The notes under the pieces were generated by a model, which saw only the letters and a program-made list of their open reading frames with translations, was not told the origin of the DNA and searched no databases. Shown here in pieces: positions 42,831-53,196 of a stretch of 64,000 bases of DNA; position 1 is the stretch's first letter, and each line of letters begins with the position of its first letter. The position numbers and the translations under genes are program-made. This stretch comes from Ditylenchus dipsaci (lineage: Eukaryota; Nematoda; Chromadorea; Rhabditida; Anguinidae). The stretch is taken from positions 62,001-126,000 of the forward strand of contig SADC01001096.1 in NCBI GenBank assembly GCA_004194705.1, read 5' to 3'.

Positions 42831-44022
42831 GTCCAATTAGCGGATTTTCCTTTCACTCTCACCTCTCATTTTCAGTGTGAGTCCAATTAGCGGACACTTA
42901 TTTTTACTCTCACTTTCATTCTCACTTGCACTGAATTTCGTGTGTCGAATTAGCGGAATTTTCGAATATTCGAACCAGCAACCTTACATCACTCCTTAGA
43001 ATCGCTCAGAACCACATCCAGAGTGGCCGAAAGGCAAAATAACTGGTTTTTTGTGGGTTTACTAAAAGGGGGGGGTAAACTTTTTGCAAAAAATGGATTG
43101 AGCAGATCATAATTCCAGATTTTTGGTGGTTTGGAATGATCAGGGTAGATTAGTGTGGATTCTGGGCGATTAAGCACATCGGACTGGAATTCTGATCCGC
43201 TCAATCGATTTTTTGCAAAAAAGTTTAAACTCCCCCCCCCCTTCAGTCAACCCCCAAAAACCAGTTATTTCTGCCTACTGGTTACTCCGACGTGAGTTCT
43301 GGGCGATCATAATAAGGAGAGGGGTTGTGTAGTGCCTACGTACTTAGAAAGGAGGTCGCTAGTTCGAATCCGGGGTGCAGAAATAAATAAAAAATTAGAA
43401 AAAACTGCCCTTCAGTGTGCCTCTCAGTCTGCCTCCCAGTCTTTTTCAGTTTCAAGTCTTTTAAAAGTTGCCATTCACTCTAACTCTCAGTCTGCCTTTC
43501 ACTCTCACTCTGACTTTGGACTACAGCTACGGTCGGTACGATATATCGTATCGATCATTCTAAAATATGGCCGAAAATATCGTTATATCGATCGTTGGGA
43601 ACGAAAAATATCGTTTGTCGTGTCGTTCACACGAAAAATAACATACACCGTTTTTCAAAATCATAAGATTTTTTTAAATTGCGCCTGTGGCAATTCGACT
43701 TCTGTGTCTTTTTTGCTTCTTGCCGACTTTTTTTACAATTTTTTCTGTTTCAATTTAATTTCTGAATACTAGATATGTTGATTGTAATGTCTATGAGTTA
43801 AATAAATGCTTTAAAAAAATTTCGTGAAATATCGCGATATATCGTTGGCGAAAAAATATCGTATCGTTATATCGATCGTTGAATATGAAAATATCGTATC
43901 GTTATATCGGTAAAAGGCAAAAACGATGCTCTACTTTGGACACACACTGAGAGTGAGAGTGAAAGTGAGAGTGAGGGCAAAGTCAGAGTGAGAGTGAAAG
44001 GTTTGTTGTGTGTCCAACAGGG
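42830..44022. mobile_element. GTGTCCAATTAGCGG-ended element with CTCACTCTCACTTTCA words
   Basis: Left 42832-42960: GTGTCCAATTAGCGGATTTT, then CTCTCACTTTCA-type words with two more internal ends. Right 43940-44022: GAGAGTGAGAGTGAAAGTG words and TGTGTCCAAC. The centre (42965-43310) is a worn copy of core A. A SINE head follows (43318-43395, GTTCGAATCCGGGGTGCAG). A hAT-like element is inserted at 43522. Confidence 0.65.
43522..43933. mobile_element. hAT-like element with ATATCGTATCGTTATATCG words
   Basis: CTTTGGAC flanks both sides (43514-43521, 43934-43941). Ends are TACAGCTACGG and CGATGCTCTA. Near each end runs a word array built on ATATCG/CGATATATCG. The middle 200 bp is not repetitive and has no recognised gene. 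It split a CTCACT word array. Confidence 0.8.
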
Positions 44023-44039
44023 ATGGCCATTTGTATCCT

Positions 44040-44250
44040 AAGTGGTCGAAGAAATAGGCTACAAAATAGGCACACAAATGTGCCTATTTGTGCCTAAATG
44101 TGCCTATCAAATAACATGCTGGAATGTGCCTATTTTAGGCACATACCTATTTAATTTTGTACCCTTTTTAGGAACATTCCTTCATATATGTCGTGTTTTT
44201 TTAGGTATGTGCCTATTTTAAGCACATTCCTATTTTATTCCTTTTTTAGG
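44040..44250. repeat. TGTGCCTATTT word array
   Basis: Repeated TGTGCCTATTT, TTAGGCACAT and GGAACATTCC blocks lie in both orientations. They are preceded by a hAT-like phrase, CAGGGATGGCCATTTG, at 44027. The right end is unclear. Confidence 0.55.
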
Positions 44251-44310
44251 AACATTCCATTATGTAGGTGTTGCTCCTGCTAGGAACACTGTCTTTTTGT
44301 TAGGAACACT

Positions 44311-44354
44311 GTCCAACGAGACGGGGTCCCGGCTGGGACCCCGTCTCGTTGGAC
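44311..44354. repeat. Perfect GC-rich hairpin (20-bp arms, 4-nt loop)
   Basis: GTCCAACGAGACGGGGTCCC is followed by GGCT and the exact reverse complement. It is followed by further GTCCCGG/CCCGGT-rich sequence to 44450. It could be the tip of a foldback or a hAT end pair without interior. Confidence 0.9.
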
Positions 44355-44554
44355 GAAAATTTGACCCGAAATCCCGTCCCGGAATCTCGCCGGGTCAATT
44401 TCGAAAATTCCGATTCGGTCCCGGTTTCAGTTTTTATTAAATCATAGACCGGGATTTCTAGTTAAGAAGATAAGGAACCATCAAACCTCTACTTATATAA
44501 TATCCAACCCTCAAGTTCGATCCTCCGTCACTTCCCATACTTTTCAGTATGGGC

Positions 44555-44940
44555 CCTCCAAATTTTGCCATTGGGCTTCTATGTATGCGCGGAAGCAATT
44601 TTCGTAAGAGTCGAGCGCCCAATCCAGCATCTACCATGGCATATTTCAAAGCACCCTGAATTCGTAGCTTGAGCTTCTACAGACGGGCCGCTTGCGTCCG
44701 ATAAACCTGTGCTTGGTCGCCCATAGACCTGTGCTTCTATGGCTGGAGGTGAATGGCCATGCAAATGACTGGTTTTTGCAAGAAAACGGAGCACCAGTGC
44801 GTGACTGGAACGTAATGTGAGAAATCCACGAATTCAGATGCTTTCCACAATTTGCCATGGGGATAATGGATCGGGCGCTCGACTCTTACGAAATCGCTTC
44901 CGCGCATGCATGAAGTTCAATGGCAAAGTTTGGAGTAGGA
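44555..44940. repeat. Foldback with TATGCGCGGAAGC arms
   Basis: GCCATTGGGCTTCTATGTAT through CGTAAGAGTCGAGCGCCCAA (44568-44625) faces GGGCGCTCGACTCTTACGAA through GCATGCATGAAGTTCAATGGC (44875-44925). The 250-bp loop has no gene. Confidence 0.75.
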
Positions 44941-44944
44941 GTAT

Positions 44945-46390
44945 TGAGTGAACGTTAAACTTTGTAATTGTCAACCTCGGTAGTTGTTGTGTCGTTCAAT
45001 AAAGATTTGTTATTAAATCTATACTTATTCATCCTTCTGCGAATCAACAAATCTTAAAACGACCGTCAAAAACTCAATGTTTGTCGTTATTGGCTATTTT
45101 CGGTGTCGAACAAATTCGCACCTTCTCTTCATTCCATTGAAAAAAAAAGATATCGTCGAAACACCGCCAATTCAAAAAGTTATGGTCAAAACAAATAGTC
45201 GGAAAAATTTGTCCAACCCTGTACAACATTACCTTAATTGCAAAAATATAAACTAAGAATGAGCTTATTGTTCATGGAGTGAATGGACACACTGAACAGG
45301 AAAAAATGTATTGGAGGCGAATCGGCCGGAGGCGAATTGTCCGTGTACCTAGAAAAGCTGAGTGTGCCAAACTATGCGTTTCGTGGAGGATTTTACTTTG
45401 AGCACGATGGCTGAGAAAAATTTCGGAAAGAGGATGGCTTCGAACGAGTAAAACAGCATTTGAACATACATGATTTTAACCTATTCCCAACCACCTGGAA
45501 TTGGAAGCATCACAGAACGAGCATTCTGCAAGCATCACATTCGGGCTATTAAAGTATTTACAGGGAAATTACAAATAAATAGAAAATTTTTATTCCAAAT
45601 GTATGAACAAAGATACGATACAAATACAAATTGTGCTAGGTTTTTAAAGGTTTTCTCGTACCGTCAGCAGACCGTAAAAAATCTTTTAAAGTTTTTTGAA
45701 TAAAAATTTACCAGCAAATTTACACCTTTTTATACACAAGAAATCATTTACAATTCCTAAGTCAAGAAGAATGCACTCGAAATAGAAAATTTCGCATACT
45801 TTAAAGAGGCATACCAGCGCGTTGCACTGCAAATTAAGGTGGGGGACCAGTAAGTTTTCAAAAATCGTCCTTGTTTTCATTCGTCATATGTCAAATTTGA
45901 TATTTATGACCTTATCTCACTTTTAAAAAGTAGGGAGAAAACTTTCGTCGGATCAGGTAGAATGCTTATAGAAAGCGGTCATGAGAGAAACGAATAGCTA
46001 GTCCCGCCTTAATTGCAGTGTAATGAACTGGTATGCCCTTTAATTGAAAAAAATGTCTATTTGTGTTAAAAAAATATTTCATTCATAAAATTATGCAAGA
46101 TTATCCAGAACGAATTATTTACTAATAAATTGTTAATTGGACACATGTCTTTAGATGACTCTCTCCCGCGCACTCTTAGAAATTTTTTTGCAAGTTCTTT
46201 TGCGCAAAATGCCTAACTTCCGCTGTCGATAATATTCACCTTCCACTCGGCTCATATTTTGTTTCAAACATTGGCTTGATGTCTAAAAACAAATTAATTT
46301 CATTTGAATTTTTTGGTAAATAACCATAAGCTTGTTTAAAGTGGGATTTAAAGTAGAAGACTGTTTAAAGTAGAAGAAAAATAACTGGGC
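44945..46390. other. Interval without recognised gene
   Basis: Only short frames with no recognised domain are present (e.g. 45470-45703 plus). No clear element ends were found. Bases 45100-45230 have the look of an old hAT end (GTCCAACCCTGTAC). Confidence 0.4.
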
Positions 46391-46392
46391 CA

Positions 46393-46790
46393 AAAAATTG
46401 GACAGGGGAAAATCGCGCGCCAAATTTTTTCTTTTAGTCAAAGAGGCAAAAATTTAAATAATTTTTCAAAAAGTGATAGCACCCTTAGATAGCCCTGCCA
46501 TTCTAGTTTCTAAAGAGGTATCATTTGTTAGAACGTGTTTTCAAAATGTAGCACAAAACACTAAAAGCGTGAAAATAAGCAGAAAAAGGAATTATTTCCT
46601 GATTTGTTTCATACTGTTAGTTTTTTGTGCTACATTTTGAAAACACGTTCTAATAAATGATACCTTATCTAATATTATTATCACTTTTTTAAAAATTAGT
46701 TAAAATTTTGCCTCTTTGACTAAAAGAAAAAATTTGGCGCGCGATTTTCCGGCACGCAATTTTCGCCCCTCCGAAAAATTGGTCCATTCT
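46393..46790. repeat. Foldback with nested palindrome
   Basis: Outer arms: AATCGCGCGCCAAATTTTTT... facing ...AAAAATTTGGCGCGCGATTT. Inner palindrome 46500-46680 with AACGTGTTTTCAAAATGTAG facing its complement. Arms are about 65 and 75 bp. The GTATCATTT/TAGCCCTGC blocks are shared with the 4852 palindrome. Confidence 0.8.
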
Positions 46791-47119
46791 AGAGTAGGTT
46801 CAAATATTTAAAATCTGACCGAAAACTTTTTCTCGAATTCATCTACACTTTCCGTCAACTTCAGTATTTTTTGTGTACTTTGCGGAGCACACTCGCTGGC
46901 TCATTATTGTCACTTTCATAATGATCATCTGAAGAGATTTCGTCTTGTTCTAATCGACCGGGAGATCTGGTTGATACATAAGTAGAGCAAAGGGTGGAAT
47001 GCGCTGAAAACCATTTTTGTTTAATGATAACGTTGCATTCAGATCCGGCTAAATGTATTCAAATAAAAAGAGTTTTGAACCTTTTTATCATGAATTTGCA
47101 GTATGCTTTTTTATTTTTG

Positions 47120-47720
47120 ACATCAGGGATTTACAAATAGGCTTTACCTCTTCCTCTAGCTTTTACATTTACTTTTAGCATTACCTTTACCTCTAGCTTA
47201 GGATAAGCTTTACTTTTACCTTCTTCTAAAGGTAAGCGTAGAGGTAACCTTATTCCTAAGGGTAAAAAAGACTCAGATACTTCAAAACGTTTAAACTACC
47301 CCAAATCACTCTAACCACTTTAAACCATCCTAAATTCTGCTCTGGACTATTTGGTAGGGTCTAGGGGAGTTTCAAGTGTTTTATCGGGGATCTTAAATGT
47401 CTTGAGGTGGTTCAAGGTGGTTTTAAATGTTTTGAGGAGGCATGAAAATTCCGAATTGAAGCGTGAATTGACACGCTAAATTAAACGTGAATTTCGATAC
47501 GTGAATTTGACACGTGAATGACAAATGCAAATTGACATGCAAATTTGGACATTTGAATCTCACATGTAAATTTTACATGTGAATTTTATTGACGCGTAAA
47601 TCGACATGTGAATTTAACATGTAAAAATTTCATGGTTCTTACCCCCCCCCCTGCTTTTACCCTTACCTTCCCCTATAGCTTTCTTATTCCTACGGGGAAA
47701 GGTAAGGGTAAAAAAGATTT
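47120..47720. repeat. Word arrays: TTTACCTCTAGC, CATGTGAATTT and mirrored GGTAAG
   Basis: 47150-47270 repeats TTTACCTCTAGCTTTTAC-like words and their complements. 47455-47635 repeats GACATGTGAATTT-like words about twelve times. 47650-47715 closes with CTTACCTTCCCC / GGGGAAAGGTAAGG. It is a probable foldback with worn ends. Confidence 0.55.
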
Positions 47721-47799
47721 CCTACCGCCCCAGGTTAAGCCATCCTTAAAGAAATTTGGACCCCAAATTTTTTTAAATTTAGAAATTTACGTCAAACCT

Positions 47800-48965
47800 T
47801 TTTTCTTAAACTTAAAAGGCTGTTTTACCAATGCGAGCGTCTTGTTCAGAATTTCGAGGTGAACAAGATAGGAAAAAAAAATTGTCTGAAAAAGTGCTTT
47901 TACCATGAAACTTTCACGGGTTGATTTTGGGAAATTGGACAGTTGGGGTTGTTTTAGTTTTTTGATTGTATCTGCTTATATGACATCAATTCCACATAGC
48001 TGAAACACTCATCTGGTGTAAAATTCAACGAGCTTTCAAATGAACTTAAATTTACTCGAGTTGGGGACCGTATAAATGCAAAATATTAGCACTTTTTAAA
48101 AGAAATTTGAAATAAAAAATTTAGTTCTTTTCATTAAGATCGAAAAATTGTTGATATCACCGTTTTATTTTACAGCACGTGACTGTGACAGAAAGCGCAG
48201 ATTCTGCACATCATTTTGATACTGAAACAAGGCAGCAAGTTCTGAGAGAAAGTAGTTCAAAAATCAACAAATTTCTTGGTGCGTCGGCTTTTTACGGGCT
48301 ATTTCAAATTCGCGCCTTTTGTGGCCTTCTGTATTTTTATGTTTTTTTGTGAGTTGGGACACACGTTAAAGCCCGCATCAACATTAACTGGCCTAAATTT
48401 ACACAAAACAAAATTTCCTGACTGAAAATCATGAAAATACAGAATGCCACAAAAGGCGCGAATTTGAAATAGCCCGTAAAAAGCCGACGCACCAACAAAT
48501 TTGTTGATTTTTGAACTACTTCGTCTCAGAACTTGCTGCCTTTATTTGGCATCAAAATGATGTGCGCTTTCTGCGCTTTCTGTTACAGTCAAGTGCTGTA
48601 AAATAAACCGTGATATCAACAATTTCTTGATCCTTATAAAAAAAACTAAATTTTCTATTTCAAATTTCTTTTAAAAAGTGCTAATATTTTGCATTTTATA
48701 CGATCACTAACCCGAGTAAATTTGTATTCACTTGAAAGCTCGTTAAGTTCTGCACCAGAAAAGTGTTTTAGCTATGTAGAATTGATGTCATATGAGCAGA
48801 TACAATCAAATAAATAAAGCAACTCCAAAGTGTCTCATAACAACAATCAACCCGTGAGGGTTCCATGGAAAGAGCACTTTCTCAGAGAATTTTTTCTCCT
48901 ATCTTGTTCAGCGTGAAATTCTGAACAAAACGCTTGCATTAGTACAAACCGCCTTATAAGTGTTA
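47800..48965. repeat. Long inverted repeat, about 500-bp arms
   Basis: The sequence from AATGCGAGCGTCTTGTTCAG (47828) to the centre near 48360 is mirrored to CTGAACAAAACGCTTGCATT (about 48945). Examples inside: GATATCACCGTTTTATTTTA facing TAAAATAAACCGTGATATC, and CGGCTTTTTACGGGCTATTT facing AAATAGCCCGTAAAAAGCCG. No coding frame or target duplication was found. A transcript would form a long hairpin. Confidence 0.85.
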
Positions 48966-49081
48966 AAGATAAAATAATTTTACAACAAATATAAATTTGT
49001 AAGTAAAATTATAGAGGGGGGGGGTGCGGAATGTCGATTGTGGGTATGTAGCACTAGCGCCGATTTTTTTCAGCTAAATGA

Positions 49082-49087
49082 TCTTTA
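49082..49087 (-). promoter_or_regulatory. Poly(A) signal of the CNG-channel gene
   Basis: AATAAA on the minus strand, about 95 nt past the TAA stop, within T/A-rich sequence. Confidence 0.5.
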
Positions 49088-49180
49088 TTATAACCCTTTA
49101 AATTAGGAATCCTGCATGAAAGTAGTTTTTGTGGTATATTTTGTAAAGAGGGAATATGGTAGAGGTGAGAAAAAAAGTGA

Positions 49181-51844
49181 TTATACGACAGTAGTGTCAA
49201 AATTAACCAGCCTTTTTAAATATGCTTTTTTGGCATCAGGAAAATCTTGCAATATTCTGTTCAAATCCTTCTTATCCAGCACATACAAGTCCACAAAACC
49301 TTTGGTGCGAACAGTCTGAGTTCTTCTGTTGTCAGTAAACTTTCCTGGTAAATTCAAGCTAAATAAATTTACTAACTTTTGTAGCTTTTTACTTTCAACT
49401 TACATAGACAGCTCTCCAAAACATGAACCGTCGGACAAAATAGTTATAGACTGCACAAAAGTCTGCTCTTCCATCACTTCAACTTCGCCCTTTTTTATGA
49501 TGTACATTGTCTGAAATAGGAAGACAAGTAGAATATTTTTTAATATCGGAAAAAATGGCTATTTATCAATTTTTTTGTATTTAAAAGTGATGGTTCTTGT
49601 TTTAATAAATACACATATTAACCTTGACCATCAGTTTTTGATGTTTTTGTAGTTGTATTTTTTAAACTCTTAAAATAAGACCTCGAGAATCACCAAAAAT
49701 AGAAAAAGCGTGAATAACAAAAGCCTAAGGAATAAAAAAGGCAATATACAGCAACATGAAATGGAACTTGTTCGATTGGGGGACCCCTTTTTTATGATTA
49801 TGAATATTATTCCTAGACCCCGTAAAATAGTGCGTAAGACATTTCTTAGTCCCGGTTAACATACGCTGGCCTACCCTGAACCTAAGCTCTAAGCCTAAAA
49901 CAAAGGCGAATAAAATGTTACAATTGAGAGAAAGTCAGATTTTTTGAAGGGGCTCAACTGAACAAGTGCCTATAGAATACCGTATTCTCTCTGGTTCTGC
50001 TCCCTCTAGGAGATGAGTTAAAAATTCCGCCGCCACACACACCACCCCCCCCCCAAACAGTGTGTTTGCAAGGACTTTGAAAACTACCACGAATCGGTAG
50101 CCACGAATCAAAAGTACCACGAACGTACCACTGTCCAATAAAAATTCAGAGGCTTTAAATGATCATAACACTGAAGTTCAGATCCTTTTTCATATACCAA
50201 CGAGGACATATATTGTTGTTACAGTCCACTCTCGATTCAAGGAAACTCTTGATTTAATAAACATTTTTCGTTTATCAGGGGTTTTTCAAATCCAAAGTGG
50301 AATATACCTGTTTTTGAATGGCCGATTCAAACGTGTATAAATTTAGAAGTCGTGTGTCTTTCGTCTCTATCAGCTCTTCAGGGAACATGTTTGGATCGCT
50401 GCGAATACAAAACGATCCAAACACAGTACACAACAGCTCGAACACAAGAAGTAACAACACTAATATATAACAATACAAATAGATCAAAAAAGTGCTAGAA
50501 GTATGTATTAGTCATGTACATGCTAAAAGGACAATAATAGCAGGGCAAAAAATAAATTAAACATTTCAAGAAGAGAGCACAGCCAAGTTTTAGCAGCACA
50601 AAACAAGCAACATTTGGGCGGATCACACACAAACACACACGCATTTTTATGACTTTCGCTACACTACTAGCCTAGCAAACAGATAATTTGCGTACTATTT
50701 TTTGTCTAAACACAGCCACTTTTAGGTGGGTTTAACGAAAAATTGATATTTCATTTAGTTTTGTACCTTGTGCATAGTAATGACTTAGGAAATGCACTGG
50801 CTAATATATTTTGTTGTATTTACTGAACTAGCAGGTTGTGCAACAGCTATATATTGTTACGAATGCACAGGAGGTGAGAATTCTAGAACCACGTGTGGCC
50901 ATTACACAGGAACTTCTTGCGGTTATGGATTTTTCGGATTGTGTATGGTGTTGGTTCTCGGTGTGTTATTTAGTTTCTGTTTTTAGCATCAAAATTGCTA
51001 CCTACTCTGGTGGAGTCAACAAAAGTAGGTTTTCACTTATACTTTTTATAGCTAACTAAATTAGGGTTCGTAAATGTGCTGATTTCTTAGAAATTTTCTT
51101 GTGTCCATTCCGAAAAAATTTTAATTTCTGCTTTTTCGATCCTTACTGGTTTGCCATTTTTCTTAACAACTTTTAGCAGTCTGAGATTTTAATAGACATG
51201 CTCGTACGTCAAGCCGCAGATAAAGGCAGGGATCAGTCCATTTTTTGAATCATTTCATTTTTCACTCATTTCACATAAAATCTGATATTATGATCTTATA
51301 CTATTAACAGTTGTATAAGAACGCGTTTGAAAAGTTTTAAAAAAATAACAATACTGCTGGTCGCCCCCTTTATTCCTCTAACACCACGTGTCATGTCCCT
51401 TTAAAAAAAATTAAGAATTAATCTAGAAAAGTTTGTAAATTTATTCATAATTTACAGCAAAAAGAATTTAGTGGGTAACTTCATTGACCAGGACCGAAAT
51501 ATAGTGTCCATGGTTAGAGGTTGCAATCTGCTACCTATTGGAGGAGTAGATGCTTGCCAGCAACAAATCATCCTCGGCATGAGGATCGTCACTTGTTACT
51601 GCTATAGTGATTATTGCAATAGTGCATTATCAAATCATTCGCATTTAAATTTTCTTTTTGTTATAATTTGTTGTATATTAGCTACACGCTTCAAACTCTC
51701 TGTGCTTTGATCGCTTTTAATAAAAAAATACTATGAAAAAGTTTACCTTAGCAACATCTCCTTTAGTGTGGATATATTCGCCAGGATTATAATTTCAAGT
51801 TGCAGACAAGAAATAATTTCTTGTAAAAATTCTTCTTCACAGCC
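49181..51844 (-). CDS. Cyclic-nucleotide-gated channel, last three exons (CNBD)
   Basis: Three minus-strand exons, 51844-51747, 49510-49404 and 49358-49181, encode the cyclic-nucleotide-binding domain of a CNG-type channel. The first has the helix GCEEEFLQEIISCLQLEI then YNPGEYIHTKGDVAK. The second has MYIIKKGEVEVMEE and DGSCFGELSI, the phosphate-binding cassette GELS. The third has NLPGKFTDNRRTQTVRTKGF, then DLYVLDKKDLNRILQDFPD. TAA is at 49181-49183 and AATAAA about 95 nt downstream. Exon 1 is one base short between LEI and YNP (AAATTATAA), which breaks the frame. Upstream exons with the pore and helices were not found, so the gene is partial in this reading. A 2.2-kb intron holds the Ly6 gene on the other strand. 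In nematodes such channels act in sensory neurons. Confidence 0.82.
49790..49905. repeat. Dispersed repeat with CATACGCTGGCCTACC, inverted copy
   Basis: GTGCGTAAGACATTTCTTAG and CATACGCTGGCCTACCCTGA match, inverted, the blocks at 21895-22030 and 34205-34330. Confidence 0.6.
49980..50140. repeat. TACCGTATT-like end and ACCACGAATC words
   Basis: At 49979, TACCGTATTCTCTCTGGTTC resembles the left end of the TACCGTATTT family with a new word (GGTTCTGCTCCC), with no matching right end. Bases 50088-50132 repeat ACCACGAATC/ACCACGAACG. Confidence 0.4.
50792..51710 (+). CDS. Ly6/three-finger GPI-anchored protein, nested in a CNG-channel intron
   Basis: Exon 1 starts at ATG 50792 with a signal peptide (MHWLIYFVVFTELAG...) and the Ly6 opening CYECTGG, then TTCGHYTGTSCGYGFFGLC, and ends near 50930-50950. 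Exon 2 starts after TTTACAG (about 51457) with NLVGNFIDQDRN, MVRGCNLLPIGG, DACQQQ and TCYCYSDYCNSAL, then a hydrophobic tail (HLNFLFVIICCILA) to TGA at 51710. Ten cysteines in the Ly6 spacing, the closing CN pair and the C-terminal hydrophobic stretch indicate a secreted, GPI-anchored three-finger protein. Nematode relatives modulate receptors or channels at the cell surface. The exact exon 1 donor is not settled because no choice gives both consensus and ideal phase. It is convergent within the intron of the CNG gene. Confidence 0.82.
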
Positions 51845-52287
51845 CTGAAAATAACATTTATTGAAAATAAGTGGCAATTTATTAATCGTCTCCCCCACGT
51901 ACGACCCTTTTCGAAGTCCGATTTCGAGAAATGGATTGCAGATAGAGATTTCGAGACTAATATTTACTTGCAAAAATAAAAAGGAACTGTTAGATTTTTC
52001 ATTTATTTCTCTTACAAAAAAGGTATGCTCAACATTTTGTAGAGAAAAAAAATAAAGTAATTTTTGATTTTGACCACAAGTAGTAAAAAAACTGCATATT
52101 TCTGAAAAACAAATAACTGCTAAAAAATCAATGGATTTAAAAAAAATAAAGAAAAAATTGAGCCACTTTGCACCTTAAATAAAGCTAAACAAAGTAATAT
52201 ATAATTTTTAAATTTTTTTGCTAATATTTACTTTCTGATCGGCGATGAGCATGCCCCTTTAAATACAGTTGTGGACAATTGATAGTA

Positions 52288-52457
52288 CAGTCAACTCCCG
52301 ATTTAGTGTACACCTCGGTTTAGTGTACACCTGGATTGAATCATTTGGCCGGCGGTTAATTAAAATGACTAGAATGAACCATCGATTTAGTGTACACTCG
52401 ATTTAGTGTACACCTGGAGCTGGTCCCCAGGGTGTACACTAAATCGGGAGTTGACTG
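52288..52457. mobile_element. 170-bp pogo-like MITE, word GATTTAGTGTACACC
   Basis: TA-flanked ends CAGTCAACTCCCGATTTAGT and complement. The word GATTTAGTGTACACC occurs twice near each end. It interrupts a Tc1-like phrase, GTGGACAATTGATAG ... CACAAAC, whose uninterrupted form recurs at 52642-52660. Confidence 0.9.
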
Positions 52458-52639
52458 TACACAAACAACTATTTTTTATGTTTGGCGACTTATCGCATGA
52501 ATATCATTGTTTTAAGAGAAACTGAATATACAGTCTTGTAGCGCTTTTCTTGTTCTACAAAACTGAATATTTGCTTTTTTAAATAGCAGTCATTCAATCG
52601 AAAATTTAGTCAATGTTTGGATGACATCCGAATTTTAGC

Positions 52640-53196
52640 CCGACAATTGATAGTACACAAAGACAATTTGAGCTGATTGATTTTTACTTTTGATTATTTT
52701 GTTAATTTTTAAAACTACTGTTTTCAAGCCCTGTTTCTCAGCTACAATTTGGTAGTTCGAATTTATTTTTTTGATTATTCTAGGAACAGTTATGATTATC
52801 AACACAAAAGTGTCGATTTACAGTCAAAATAAAGGAAAATGTAAGGGAAATCGTTGTTCGACCTCATGAAACAAACCTTTTCGTATGATTTTAAAAATCA
52901 AAATTTATGTTTTCATGCGTTTTCTGAAATTTCGATGATCACACCTCCCCCCCTTCGCTACAAAATGGCACATTGATCGTTGTCTTAGGACTACCCCGAT
53001 TTCCCTTACATTTTCCTTTATTGACTGTAAATCGACACTTTGTGTTGATAATCATAACTGTTCCCAGAATAATCAAAAAAATAAATTCGAACTACCAAAT
53101 TGTAGCTGAACGACAGGGCTTGAAAACAGTAGTTTTAAAAATTAACAAAATATTCAAAAAGTAAAATCAATCAGCTCAAATTGTCTTTGTGTACTT
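52640..53196. repeat. Foldback with about 195-bp arms
   Basis: CACAAAGACAATTTGAGCTG through TGTAAGGGAAATCG (52656-52850) faces CGATTTCCCTTACATTTTCC through AATTGTCTTTGTG (52996-53193). The loop is about 145 bp and has a C-run. It abuts the retroelement gag that starts at about 53195 and may have truncated it. Confidence 0.85.

Noticed and set aside
44027..44310. hAT element with TGTCCAAC duplication
   Set aside because: The 8-mer does flank this interval, but the two ends (AGGGATGGCC and GGAACAC) are not inverted copies.
50275..50487. Minus-strand frame with a hydrophobic stretch (YLYCYILVLLLLVFELL) as a CNG-channel exon
   Set aside because: It lies between two CNG exons that join directly in phase and homology, and its sequence does not fit the channel at that point. 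It may be an exon of something else, but nothing supports that.
51861..51973. Upstream extension of the CNG exon (KVNISLEISICNPF...)
   Set aside because: The frame is open through the TTTTCAG acceptor, but the residues do not resemble the C-linker that should precede this exon; read as intron.
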